Assembly (NCBI GenBank): GCA_020632495.1
Contig: JACKFL010000006.1
Location: 682,001 to 746,000 of the forward strand
Length of the DNA: 64,000 nt
Origin: Candidatus Omnitrophota bacterium
GTDB taxonomy: Bacteria; Omnitrophota; Gorgyraeia; Zapsychrales; Zapsychraceae
Reading direction: 5' to 3'
Shown: in pieces, positions 43,924 to 52,522 of the stretch
Layout of the letters: each line of letters opens with the position of its first letter
How positions within the stretch are numbered: the stretch's first letter is position 1
Notes under the pieces: model-generated
Told to the model about the DNA's origin: nothing
Databases searched by the model: none
The model's input: only the letters and a program-made list of their open reading frames with translations
Position numbers and translations under genes: made by a program

Positions 43924-43952
43924 TTAAGATTTCCCCTTGAATTGTGTACAAT
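43924..43952 (+). promoter_or_regulatory. Promoter of htpX
   Basis: TTAAGA (43924-43929), 17-base spacer, TACAAT (43947-43952) with an upstream TGTG extension. Predicted leader of about 104 bases before the ATG at 44063. Confidence 0.45.
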
Positions 43953-43997
43953 GTTGAGCAGCGGAAGGATACTGAATATCCGGACCGCGCATTTGTG

Positions 43998-44034
43998 TTA
44001 AGGGCATTGCCGGCGCCGGGGGCGCTTCCCTTAA
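43998..44034 (+). promoter_or_regulatory. Stem-loop in the htpX leader
   Basis: Outer stem TTAAGGG (43998-44004) / CCCTTAA (44028-44034) encloses GCGCC-GGG-GGCGC (44013-44025). It ends 16 bases before the AGGA of the htpX ribosome-binding site. It could influence stability or translation; it does not itself cover the Shine-Dalgarno sequence. Confidence 0.35.
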
Positions 44035-44062
44035 ATAACTGTTGAAGAAAAGGATAGAAGCC

Positions 44063-45019
44063 ATGATTTCATTGCACTTACGGATGTATATGCTGCTTGG
44101 CGCCCTGTTCGCCATCATTTATGCGATTGTCGTCATGCTCGGAGCCGCCTCCGGGACGGGCACATTTCTCACTTACGCGATCATCGCCGGGGTTTTCATG
44201 ATTATTCAGTTCCTGATCGGCCCCAAGATCGTGGAATGGTCCATGCGGATCAAATACGTCACCCGCGAGCAGTTTCCCAAACTCTATGCCATGGTCGAAG
44301 ACCAGGCCCGTCGCGCCGGGATTCCGATGCCCAAGGTCTGCGTCTCACCGTTGAGTGTCCCCAACGCCTTTGCCTTCGGGCGCGGTCAGGCCGACGGCCG
44401 TGTTTGCGTGACGCAGGGGATCATGCAACTTCTTAACGATGAGGAATTGAAGGCGGTGATCGGTCACGAAATCAGTCACATCAGGAACCGTGACGTGGTG
44501 ACGATCACCATCTTATCGGTCATCCCGCTGATCATGTACCGCATGGCCTTTCATATGTTGTTTTTCGGCGGCCGCGACCGGGACCGCGGCAACACCATGC
44601 TTATCGGCCTGGTCGCTTTTCTTTTCTATTTCATCACCAATCTGTTGGTCCTTTACGCCTCACGGATTCGCGAGTATTTCGCGGACAAGGGATCGGTGGA
44701 GCTCGGCAACCGGCCTGAGGCCTTGGCCAGCGCGTTGTACAAACTGGTATACGGTTCCGCCCGCGCAGGCAAGCGGGGTATCAAGGAGGTGGAGGGGTTT
44801 AAGGCATTCTTTATGAACGATCCCTCGCGCGCCGCACAGGAAATCCGCGAGCTGGCCCAGCTGGATCTCGACCGGTCCGGTGATATTGATGCCGCGGAAC
44901 TGGCCCATTTCCGTCAGCAGCGGCTGAATCTTTCCACCCAGGACAAAATGCTCGAGGTCCTCAGCACCCACCCGAACATGCTTAAGCGCATCCGTCATCT
45001 GGCGTCTTTAAGCTCCTGA
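44063..45019 (+). CDS. htpX: HtpX-like membrane zinc metalloprotease with an embedded EF-hand loop
   Basis: 318 residues from the ATG at 44063 (AGGA eight bases upstream); an in-frame TTG at 44042 was rejected. Two N-terminal helices (residues 5-50), HEISHIRNRD with the HExxH zinc site, helices around 160-190, and REYFADKGSVELG providing the third ligand: an M48 protease for quality control of membrane proteins. Residues 268-279 read DLDRSGDIDAAE, a perfect 12-residue EF-hand loop (acidic residues at 1, 3 and 9, Ser at 5, Gly6, Ile8, Glu12), placed between the protease core and the STHPNMLKRI segment. Calcium binding is therefore possible. The leader contains a stem-loop. Confidence 0.9.
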   Translation: MISLHLRMYMLLGALFAIIYAIVVMLGAASGTGTFLTYAIIAGVFMIIQFLIGPKIVEWSMRIKYVTREQFPKLYAMVEDQARRAGIPMPKVCVSPLSVPNAFAFGRGQADGRVCVTQGIMQLLNDEELKAVIGHEISHIRNRDVVTITILSVIPLIMYRMAFHMLFFGGRDRDRGNTMLIGLVAFLFYFITNLLVLYASRIREYFADKGSVELGNRPEALASALYKLVYGSARAGKRGIKEVEGFKAFFMNDPSRAAQEIRELAQLDLDRSGDIDAAELAHFRQQRLNLSTQDKMLEVLSTHPNMLKRIRHLASLSS

Positions 45020-45138
45020 GCATCAAAGATTTGTGTCTCCTGACCTGTGCAGGTGCGCCTGTGAATGGTATAATTCCTATAAATTCACAGGGACGGGTAA
45101 GTCACGTCAACGGACTCTCTCGTCCGGGAGGGCAGGAA

Positions 45139-45657
45139 ATGGATAATCGCTGGTCGCAGATCGTCAGCTGCGTGGTTCTCGGGTATGCCGGCATGTTTTT
45201 GGGCATGTTTGCACTGGACGTCCTGGACGGTATTGCGAAACATGTGGGCGTGGAACACCGCAACATGACGTTTATGCTGATGATGAGTATCGGTGCGTAC
45301 CTGGCCTGGATTTTTGGCGTCTCCACCTGCATGTTCGACCGGTTGCATTACTTCGTCCGGGGCCTGTTATCGACGCTGTTTTTGAACCTCGGCATCTTTT
45401 GGGCGCTGAAACACCGGCTCAGTATCAAAACGATTTCCTGGGAAACCATCCCGGAAATCGTCTTTTTTATGATAGTTCTTAACATCCTCATCGCGGCGTT
45501 TTCGGGCCGTTTCTTTGAGGACAAGCTCAAAGACCTCAAGACCAGCGGAGAGCCGTTCTATCATCTGACACCGTACGCGGTGACCTATCCGCTGGTCATG
45601 ATCGCCGGCCTGTGGCTGATCATGTATGCCGTAAAGGCCGTGTATCAGATGACATAA
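45139..45657 (+). CDS. Uncharacterised four-helix membrane protein
   Basis: 172 residues from the ATG at 45139, preceded by GGCAGGAA; an upstream in-frame start at 45031 would encode non-membrane sequence across a TATAAT-like box (45069-45074) and was rejected. Hydrophobic segments: CVVLGYAGMFLGMFALDVL, MLMMSIGAYLAWIFGVST, IVFFMIVLNILIAAFSG and PLVMIAGLWLIMYAVKAVY. No conserved motif was recognised. It is a single gene between htpX and the MarR operon, ending at an inverted repeat (CCGGAT-AAAA-ATCCGG, 45662-45677) without a T run. Confidence 0.7.
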   Translation: MDNRWSQIVSCVVLGYAGMFLGMFALDVLDGIAKHVGVEHRNMTFMLMMSIGAYLAWIFGVSTCMFDRLHYFVRGLLSTLFLNLGIFWALKHRLSIKTISWETIPEIVFFMIVLNILIAAFSGRFFEDKLKDLKTSGEPFYHLTPYAVTYPLVMIAGLWLIMYAVKAVYQMT

Positions 45658-45720
45658 GCCGCCGGATAAAAATCCGGTCCGCACCCGCCCCACATGGAAA
45701 TAGCCGCCTTATAAAATAAC

Positions 45721-45779
45721 TTGCATCATCCGCTGTCATGGTATATATTTCGTAGGAAGAAAATTTCGTATAACGAAAT
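45721..45779 (+). promoter_or_regulatory. Promoter and MarR operator of the efflux operon
   Basis: TTGCAT (45721-45726), 17-base spacer, TATATT (45744-45749). A perfect palindrome ATTTCGT-ATA-ACGAAAT (45763-45779) follows, and an extra ATTTCGT half-site lies 16 bases upstream (45747-45753), overlapping the -10 box. A 17-base palindrome at +7 to +23 is a good fit for autorepression by the MarR protein encoded at 45797. Confidence 0.65.
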
Positions 45780-45796
45780 ACTTCCGGAGCAGCGAT

Positions 45797-46252
45797 ATGG
45801 GGATCAGTCCCGTCAAATTCGGCGACCGTCTGGTCGAACTCCTGCCGCAGTTGATGCAGGAAATCTCACGTTACGAAAACAATTATGTGACGACCGGTAA
45901 AATCACCTGTCAGCAGTTTCTGGTTCTCGACCAACTTTCCCGTAAAAAAGAATGGACCATGCAGGAGTTCGTCCGGTCCACGGATATGAAATTCTCATCC
46001 GCGACGGGCATGATCGACCGTCTCGTCAAGCACGGTCTCGTCCGCCGGCGCCGGGGAAAGGAAGACCGGCGCACCGTTCTGGTGATGATTACCATCAAAG
46101 GCCGGGACATTATCAGCGAAGTGTATTCGCAAAAGAAGCACGGGATTATACAGTTATTCAAGCGTCTTAACGCTCAGGAACGACAAAACTATCTCGACAT
46201 TCTGCAGAAGCTTGTCAGCAGCCTGTCATCGGCCAAGGGAGGACTTTCATGA
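45797..46252 (+). CDS. MarR-family transcriptional regulator
   Basis: 151 residues with a winged helix-turn-helix: ITCQQFLVLDQLSRKKEWTM, FVRSTDMKFSSATGMIDRLVKHGLV (recognition helix), and the wing RRRRGKEDRRTVLVMITIKG. Flanking helices would form the dimer. It is the first gene of the RND efflux operon and overlaps the adaptor gene by four bases (ATGA). It probably represses the operon through the palindrome at 45763 and is released by a toxic compound. Confidence 0.92.
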   Translation: MGISPVKFGDRLVELLPQLMQEISRYENNYVTTGKITCQQFLVLDQLSRKKEWTMQEFVRSTDMKFSSATGMIDRLVKHGLVRRRRGKEDRRTVLVMITIKGRDIISEVYSQKKHGIIQLFKRLNAQERQNYLDILQKLVSSLSSAKGGLS

Positions 46253-47364
46253 GATACGGCAACAGATCCGATAAACAGGGCGCAGTCTGGCTGGCGGTCA
46301 TGGCAGCCGCTGTGCTGACCGCCGGGGGGTGTTCCAGTGAAAGCACCGCCGAACAGACCGCGAAGGCCAAGGGGCCCGGCGGACCGCCGATGGTAAACGT
46401 CGTGGCGTTTAAATCGCAACGGACCGCGCTGACCGACAAGATTTCGATCATAGGTTCCTTGGAATCCAACGAGCAGGTCAATATTCAAAGTGAGATCAGC
46501 GGCACCATCGAAAGTATCCGTTTTGAGGAAGGCCAGCCCATTAAGGCCGGTGAACTTCTTTTTGAGATCGATAAAGAGAAGTTGAAAGCTTCGTATGACC
46601 AGGCGCTCGCCAATCTGAAGCTTGCGGAAACCACAGCCAACCGCTACAAAAATCTGGTCCAGAGCAAGGCGGTATCTCAGCAGGAATACGACCAGACCGT
46701 GGCGACCCTCGAATCCAACCGCGCCACCCTGGCCTTGGCCAAAGAACAATTGGCCGACGCGACGATCGTCGCCCCGTTTGAGGGGATCATGGGCGAACGT
46801 CTGGTCAGTGAAGGGCAGTTTGTTACCCAGGGTGCGCCGCTCGGCTCCCTTTACAATCAAAATCCCATGAAGGTCACCTTTCATGTGCCGGAGCGCTATG
46901 TCGGCGAAATCCGCGCGGGCCAAACCATCTCGACGAAAGTGGCGGCCTACAAGGACAAATCCTACGAGGGAAAAGTGTACTTTATATCGCCCAATATTGA
47001 TGAGACGACCCGTACCGCGCTGGTCAAGGCGCGGATCCCGAACCCGCAGGGCGAATTGCGCGCCGGGATGTTCGCCAACCTGGAGCTGATCCTCGACGTA
47101 AAGGAAAACGCTATTCTCATACCGGAGACCGCCCTCATTATCAAGGGGGACAGCGTCTCGGTGTATACGGTCGGAGAGGACGACACCGTGGCGCTGAAAC
47201 AGGTGACCGTCGGGACCCGCCGTGAGGGCATGGTGGAGATCGTTTCCGGTCTGGAGGCCGAGGAAGTCGTGGTGACCGAAGGTTATCAGAAAATCGGTCC
47301 CGGATCCAAGGTGAACGTCCGTTTCGAAGACCTTACCGAAAAGAAATTCTATGAAATTATCTGA
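46249..47364 (+). CDS. RND efflux periplasmic adaptor (membrane fusion lipoprotein)
   Basis: 371 residues. A lipoprotein signal (AVMAAAVLTAGGC) and the HlyD/AcrA layout: barrel-sandwich hybrid halves (GTIESIRFEEGQPIKAGELLFEID and ATIVAPFEGIMGERLVSEGQFV) around a coiled-coil hairpin (LANLKLAETTANRYKNLVQSKAVSQQEYDQ), then beta-barrel and membrane-proximal domains (FHVPERYVGEIRAGQ, GELRAGMFANLELIL, EVVVTEGYQKI). It connects the inner-membrane pump with the outer-membrane channel. Overlaps both neighbours: marR by four bases and the pump by 14. Confidence 0.93.
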   Translation: MRYGNRSDKQGAVWLAVMAAAVLTAGGCSSESTAEQTAKAKGPGGPPMVNVVAFKSQRTALTDKISIIGSLESNEQVNIQSEISGTIESIRFEEGQPIKAGELLFEIDKEKLKASYDQALANLKLAETTANRYKNLVQSKAVSQQEYDQTVATLESNRATLALAKEQLADATIVAPFEGIMGERLVSEGQFVTQGAPLGSLYNQNPMKVTFHVPERYVGEIRAGQTISTKVAAYKDKSYEGKVYFISPNIDETTRTALVKARIPNPQGELRAGMFANLELILDVKENAILIPETALIIKGDSVSVYTVGEDDTVALKQVTVGTRREGMVEIVSGLEAEEVVVTEGYQKIGPGSKVNVRFEDLTEKKFYEII

Positions 47365-50300
47365 GATCAGCATAGAACGCCCGGTTCTGGCGACGATGAT
47401 GAGCCTCCTGCTGGTGCTGTTCGGCGTGGTGGGGCTGACCCGTCTGCCCGTGCGTGAACTGCCCGATATCGATCCTCCGATCGTCAACGTGCAGACCGTT
47501 TATCCCGGCGCGAATGCCGCGGTCATCGAGACGCAGATCACCGAGCCGTTAGAGGACGCCCTGTCCAGTGTCGAAGGGATCAAGAAGATCACTTCGCAAA
47601 GCCGCGAGCAGCTGAGTTCCATCACGATCGAGTTTGATTTGTCTGAGGATGTCGACATCGCCGCTCAGGACGTGCGTGACCGCGTCGCGCGTGTGCGGGG
47701 GAGGTTGCCGGACGATATCGAGGAGCCGATCGTCTCTAAGCAGGACGCCGACGCCAGTCCTTCGATCTGGGTCGCTTTGTACAGCGAACGTTTCTCCACG
47801 CTTGAGTTGACGACCATCGGCGAGAATTTATTCAAGGACCGGCTGCAGACCGTACCGGGGGTGAGTTCCGTCATCCTGGGCGGGTCCAAGCGTTTCGCCA
47901 TCCGTATCCGCCTGGATGCAGATAAAATGGCTGCCCACCGCGTCACCGTGTTGGATGTCAAGCGGGCTTTGAACGAGCAAAGCGTGGAGCTGCCCAGTGG
48001 ACGCGTCGAAAGTCTCCAGCGTGAGCTGGCTATCGAGACGCAGGCCCAGCTCAAGACTCCCGAGGAGTACGATAATATGGTGATCCTGCGCCAGGGCGAT
48101 GAACTGGTGCGCCTGCGCGATATCGGTTTTGCGGAAGTGGGGGTTGAGGACGAGCGGTCCGCGGCCCGGTACAACACCGAACCGGCTGTCGGTTTGGGGA
48201 TCATTAAACAGTCCAAGGCGAATATCATTGAGGTGGCTGACGGTATCAAGGCGGAGATGGAGGAAATCATTCCGCTGATGCCGGAGGGGATCAACTACAA
48301 CATCGCTTACGACGAGTCGGTCTTTATCGAGAAGTCGATCAAGGAAGTGTGGATCACACTCGGGATGGCTTTCTTCCTCGTGGTTTTCGTCATATATATT
48401 TTTCTCCACAATTTCCGCGCTACACTTATTCCGGCGGTCACCATCCCGGTCTCCATCGCCGCCACCTTCGGCATACTTTATATGTTCGGCTATTCGATCA
48501 ACGTGATCACCATGCTGGCCTTCGTATTGGCCATCGGACTGGTGGTAGACGACGCCATTGTGGTCTTGGAGAATATTCACCGGCATATTGAAGAAGGGAT
48601 GCCGCCCCGAGAGGCTGCGTATAAAGGGATGAAGGAGATCGGTTTCGCGGTTATCGCGACAACCGTGGCGCTGGTCGCGGTTTTCCTGCCGATGGCTTTT
48701 CAGACGAGTGACACTGGCCGGCTTTTCATCGAATTTGCCGTAGCCATTTCATTTAGCGTCATCATCTCCACATTCGTGGCCTTGACGCTGGCGCCGATGA
48801 TGTGCGCGCGCATCTTGCAGTCGCATCACGAGACCAAGAAGCGCGGTATACTGATCCGATTCGAAGAATGGCTTTACCGGCGGCGCAAGGGGTATGTCAA
48901 GATGCTCGGCTTCACGCTGCGTTATTCCTTTTTGATTTTGTTGCTCTGTGCGGGGGTCGTTGCCGGGGCATTCTACTTTTATAATCATCTCGACAGCGAG
49001 TTTCTCCCCGAGGAAGATAAAGGAAGGCTGTTTATCGTCGCCATCGCGCCGGAGGGGGCCACCAGTGAATATACCGACCGCATGGTACGCAAAATGGAGA
49101 AAATTATCAGCAATACGCCCGAAGTCCAGGGGTTCTTCTCGGCGGTGGCCCTGGCGCGCGGCGGACCCGGACAATCTTCTCAAGGATTGTCTTTCATCCG
49201 TCTCAAGGAAAACCGCGAGCGTCACGTACGCGACATCGTCAACGGTCCGACCGGACTGGGCGGTCAATTCTTTATGAACATCGAAGGCGCGCTGGTCATT
49301 CCCATTATTCCAAAGGCGATCGGCCGCGGATTTTCCCAGCCGTTTCAGCTGGTCCTGCAACATCAGGACCTGGATGAGTTAAACCGTATTGCCACGGAAT
49401 TCAGTCAGACTCTTCGGCAAGAGGGTTTTCTCGTCAATGTCCGTTCTTCTTTTGAGCTGAACAAACCCGAACTGCGGATCCGCATCAACCGCGACCGGGC
49501 GGCGGTGCTGGGAGTATCGGTAAGGGACATCAGCCAGGTCCTGCAGATCCTGTTCGGCGGCCTCGATTTGGCCCGGGTCAACCTCGGAGGCAAGGAATAC
49601 GACGTGATCGTTCAGCTGGAACGTAAATCGCGACTGTCGCCGACGGACTTGGAAGACATTTACATTCGCAACCAGGGGGGGACGCTGATCCAGTTGATCA
49701 ATCTTATCGACTACGAGGCCGGCGGCGGTCCGAGTACCATCAATCACTTTAACCGGCTGCGCGCGGCGACCATCGAGGCAACGCCACAGGATGTGCCGAT
49801 GGGCGAGGCGATCACGCGGACCGAGGCGCTGTTGGCTCAACTCGACGAACGCGGATTGCGCTATGACTGGGACGGAGAGGCCGCGGATTTACGTGAGGCC
49901 GGCAGCGAAACACTGTTCGTGATTTTGCTGGCGATCCTGATCATTTACATGGTGCTGGCCGCGCAATTCGAAAGTCTCAAGGATCCGTTTGTCATCCTCT
50001 TTACATTACCGCTGTCGATCTTTGGAGCGTTGGGATCGCTGTGGCTGATGGCCAAGCTCGACGCGGCGATCGTGGCGGCGGTGGGTACGGAATCCTTCCT
50101 GGCCTCGTGGCCGCGGATTCCGGCGATGGGGATCAATCTTTTCAGCCAGATCGGGATGATCATGCTGATCGGTATCGTAACCAAGAACGGTATCCTGCTG
50201 GTCGACTTTGCTAATCAGGAGATGAATAAAGGGAAGGATGCCGCTCGCGCCATGATGGCCGCCGGCAAGATGCGCTTCCGGCCGATCCTGATGACCGCCT

Positions 50301-51925
50301 TCTCCACAATCGCCGGGATACTGCCGATCGCCATTGGGTTCGGCGCGGGTGCGGAGAGCCGCCGGCCGCTGGGCGTGGCTTCCGTAGGCGGAATCGCTCT
50401 GGGAACTTTCTTAACACTACTGGTTATTCCGGCAGTTTACGTGCTGTTGAACCGTCGCCGGCGGACCAAAGATAAGCCCCCCGCAGCCAAGCATACGACC
50501 CCGCCGGTCAAGGCCACGGCGGCCGTTATTTTGATACTTTGCCTGTCGGCGAGCGGATGTCAACCGCTGGTCGGAAAAGACTATCAGCGTCCGGAACTCA
50601 CGATTCCTTCCAACTGGAGTCTGACGGACCGCGGCCGTTGGAAGGCCGCCAGTCCAAGTGATGATACCGACCGCGGACGCTGGTGGAGAATCTACAAGGA
50701 CGAGCGCCTCAACGATCTGCAGGAATTGGCGCTGGCCAACAATCATAATGTGAAAAGCGCGGTGGCGAATGTCGAACGGGCGCGGTTTTTGGCGCGGGTG
50801 TCCCAAAGCGAGTTTTATCCCGAGATAGATTTCAACCCGAAATACGAGCGTTCCCGGACCACCAAGAACAGCTTCAATTCCACCTCGGCCGGGACGAGGA
50901 GTTTTGCCAGCAGTTTCTACAGTGTGCCCTTTGATCTCAGTTACGAACTGGACTTTTGGGGACGCGTGCGCCGCGGGTTCGAATCCGCGCGGGCCGAGGC
51001 CGAGGTGACCCGGGCGGAACTTTATTCCATCCGTCTGATTCTCACGGCGGATGTGGCGGCCAATTATTTTCAACTGCGCCAGCTGGACAGCCAGATAGAC
51101 ATCATCGATGAGGCTATAAAGCTCCGTCAGTATGCGGTGGACGTCGTCCAGGAACGGGTCCAGGGAGGTGTTACCAGTGAACTCGACTTTAACCGGGCCA
51201 AGACCGAGCTGGCCAAGGCCGAGACGGACCGGGTGGATATCATGCGCCGGCGCCGGGAAATCGAGACCGCGCTGGCGGTTCTCTGCGGACAGCTGCCCGG
51301 TGACTTCAAGGTGGACAAGAAGCCGTTAAAGATAGAGGACGTCCCGGATGTCCCGGTGATCCTGCCGTCGGATCTGCTGGAAAGACGGCCGGATATCGCG
51401 ATGGCCGAACGCAAGGTGGCCGCCGCCAACGCGCGCATCGGTGTGGCGGAGGCCGCGTTTTTCCCGCGGGTAACCTTGTCCGCCAGCGGCGGAGTGCGCA
51501 GCGTCGAATTTGACAATCTGGGTGAATGGGAAAGCCGTTTTTGGGCGGTCGGGCCCGAGGTGGAGTGGCCGATCTTCAGCGGCGGCCGGAACAAGGCCAA
51601 CCTCAATGCCAGCGAATCCGAGTACCTCGGCACGGTCGAAGATTACCGGCAGACGGTCCTGGAGGCGATCGGTGACGTGGAGACGTCCATGAGCAACATT
51701 AATTATTACCAGGAGCAGGCCAAGGTTCAGTACAATGTCCTCACCTCCTCCCGGGAAACTGCCAAACTTTCCATATCCCGCTACCGGGAAGGGCTTGTGA
51801 CGTTCCTGGAGGTCATCGATGCCGAACGGTCCCGGTTGGATGCCGAACTTCAGGCGACTCAAATCCTTTCCCAACGGCTGTTGGCCACGGTTCAGCTCAT
51901 CAAGTCGATCGGCGGCGGCTGGTAA
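47351..51925 (+). CDS. RND efflux pump fused in frame to its outer-membrane factor
   Basis: 1524 residues in one uninterrupted frame. Residues 1-~1040 are a full HAE1-type RND transporter: SIERPVLATMMSLLLVL, the porter-domain text YPGANAAVIETQITEPLEDALS, VIVLENIHRHIEEG near 400 (with VDDAIVV before it), and GIVTKNGILLVDFAN and KMRFRPILMTAFSTIAGILP near the end. After RRRRTKDKPPAAK comes a lipoprotein-type signal (VILILCLSASGC, Cys1070), and residues 1070-1524 are a NodT/TolC-type outer-membrane factor (YQRPELTIPSNW, NVERARFLARVSQSEFYPEI, LERRPDIAMAERKVAAANARIGVAEAAFFP). No stop or ATG separates the halves. Processing at Cys1070 would release a normal OMF; otherwise the topology is novel. Confidence 0.9.
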   Translation: MKLSEISIERPVLATMMSLLLVLFGVVGLTRLPVRELPDIDPPIVNVQTVYPGANAAVIETQITEPLEDALSSVEGIKKITSQSREQLSSITIEFDLSEDVDIAAQDVRDRVARVRGRLPDDIEEPIVSKQDADASPSIWVALYSERFSTLELTTIGENLFKDRLQTVPGVSSVILGGSKRFAIRIRLDADKMAAHRVTVLDVKRALNEQSVELPSGRVESLQRELAIETQAQLKTPEEYDNMVILRQGDELVRLRDIGFAEVGVEDERSAARYNTEPAVGLGIIKQSKANIIEVADGIKAEMEEIIPLMPEGINYNIAYDESVFIEKSIKEVWITLGMAFFLVVFVIYIFLHNFRATLIPAVTIPVSIAATFGILYMFGYSINVITMLAFVLAIGLVVDDAIVVLENIHRHIEEGMPPREAAYKGMKEIGFAVIATTVALVAVFLPMAFQTSDTGRLFIEFAVAISFSVIISTFVALTLAPMMCARILQSHHETKKRGILIRFEEWLYRRRKGYVKMLGFTLRYSFLILLLCAGVVAGAFYFYNHLDSEFLPEEDKGRLFIVAIAPEGATSEYTDRMVRKMEKIISNTPEVQGFFSAVALARGGPGQSSQGLSFIRLKENRERHVRDIVNGPTGLGGQFFMNIEGALVIPIIPKAIGRGFSQPFQLVLQHQDLDELNRIATEFSQTLRQEGFLVNVRSSFELNKPELRIRINRDRAAVLGVSVRDISQVLQILFGGLDLARVNLGGKEYDVIVQLERKSRLSPTDLEDIYIRNQGGTLIQLINLIDYEAGGGPSTINHFNRLRAATIEATPQDVPMGEAITRTEALLAQLDERGLRYDWDGEAADLREAGSETLFVILLAILIIYMVLAAQFESLKDPFVILFTLPLSIFGALGSLWLMAKLDAAIVAAVGTESFLASWPRIPAMGINLFSQIGMIMLIGIVTKNGILLVDFANQEMNKGKDAARAMMAAGKMRFRPILMTAFSTIAGILPIAIGFGAGAESRRPLGVASVGGIALGTFLTLLVIPAVYVLLNRRRRTKDKPPAAKHTTPPVKATAAVILILCLSASGCQPLVGKDYQRPELTIPSNWSLTDRGRWKAASPSDDTDRGRWWRIYKDERLNDLQELALANNHNVKSAVANVERARFLARVSQSEFYPEIDFNPKYERSRTTKNSFNSTSAGTRSFASSFYSVPFDLSYELDFWGRVRRGFESARAEAEVTRAELYSIRLILTADVAANYFQLRQLDSQIDIIDEAIKLRQYAVDVVQERVQGGVTSELDFNRAKTELAKAETDRVDIMRRRREIETALAVLCGQLPGDFKVDKKPLKIEDVPDVPVILPSDLLERRPDIAMAERKVAAANARIGVAEAAFFPRVTLSASGGVRSVEFDNLGEWESRFWAVGPEVEWPIFSGGRNKANLNASESEYLGTVEDYRQTVLEAIGDVETSMSNINYYQEQAKVQYNVLTSSRETAKLSISRYREGLVTFLEVIDAERSRLDAELQATQILSQRLLATVQLIKSIGGGW

Positions 51926-51964
51926 CGGCTTTACACTCACGATATTTTCCTTCCCGCAAATATT

Positions 51965-51973
51965 TGCTATAAT
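51965..51973 (+). promoter_or_regulatory. Extended -10 promoter
   Basis: TGCTATAAT (TG at 51965-51966, TATAAT at 51968-51973) with no clear -35. The predicted start near 51980 gives a short leader with AAGGAG before the ATG at 52014. Confidence 0.5.
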
Positions 51974-52013
51974 GTCATCTCAAGATTATCCGCCGTATCA
52001 AGGAGAAGTTGAG

Positions 52014-52499
52014 ATGTACAGGACCCTGCTGACCTTACTCATTATCGGTTTTTTCGCCGCCGCAGCCGTAGCCGCTGAAGATAAACCGGCCGGTGAGGCG
52101 GATGCCGAATCCCGTACCGAAGTCTCCCGGGAAAAGACCGCGGATCCGTTCGCGGAATTTGAGGACAAGTTCTCGGAAAAACAGAAACAATTGATGCAGG
52201 ATTTTCAGTCCTGGTACGACAAGTCCCGTGAAGCGGGTGAGAAGAGCAAGGACTGGATTGTCAACGATATCAAGGGTATCGGCGATTGGGAATACCTTGT
52301 CGTGACCCTGCCGGCCGGAAGCGAGGCACAACTTTCGGAACAGCTCAACAGCTACGGCCAGGACCGCTGGGAGGTCTATTGGGTTCAAAAAAACCTGCAG
52401 GGTATTCAGTTTTACTTTAAGCGTCCGGTCCGGACGTACATCAAACATATCCCCGTGGGCGATCTTCTGCACATAATGCCGAATAACCAGCAACCGTAA
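52014..52499 (+). CDS. Uncharacterised secreted protein
   Basis: 161 residues from the ATG at 52014 (AAGGAG eight bases upstream, own promoter); earlier in-frame starts fall inside the efflux gene. Signal peptide LLTLLIIGFFAAAAVAA, then a charged helical stretch (DPFAEFEDKFSEKQKQLMQDFQSWYDKSRE) and a compact C-terminal part (DWEYLVVTLPAGSEAQLSEQLNSYG, WEVYWVQKNLQGIQFYFKRP) resembling DUF4177-like 'WEY...LN..G...WE' sequences. It may sit in the periplasm. It precedes the tetrapyrrole genes by 23 bases. Confidence 0.75.
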   Translation: MYRTLLTLLIIGFFAAAAVAAEDKPAGEADAESRTEVSREKTADPFAEFEDKFSEKQKQLMQDFQSWYDKSREAGEKSKDWIVNDIKGIGDWEYLVVTLPAGSEAQLSEQLNSYGQDRWEVYWVQKNLQGIQFYFKRPVRTYIKHIPVGDLLHIMPNNQQP

Positions 52500-52522
52500 G
52501 CGCCGCAATCCAACTCCCTCAC

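Noticed and set aside
45069..45074. TATAAT as a strong promoter for the gene at 45139
   Set aside because: The -10 box is perfect but the hexamer 17 bases upstream (TGTGCA) matches the -35 consensus poorly, so it was not listed as a feature.
50449..50560. Assembly frameshift joining the RND and OMF genes
   Set aside because: The frame is continuous with no stop, and no ATG or ribosome-binding site for a separate OMF gene is present in any frame near 50460-50560. It cannot be excluded without reads, so the fusion is reported with that check.
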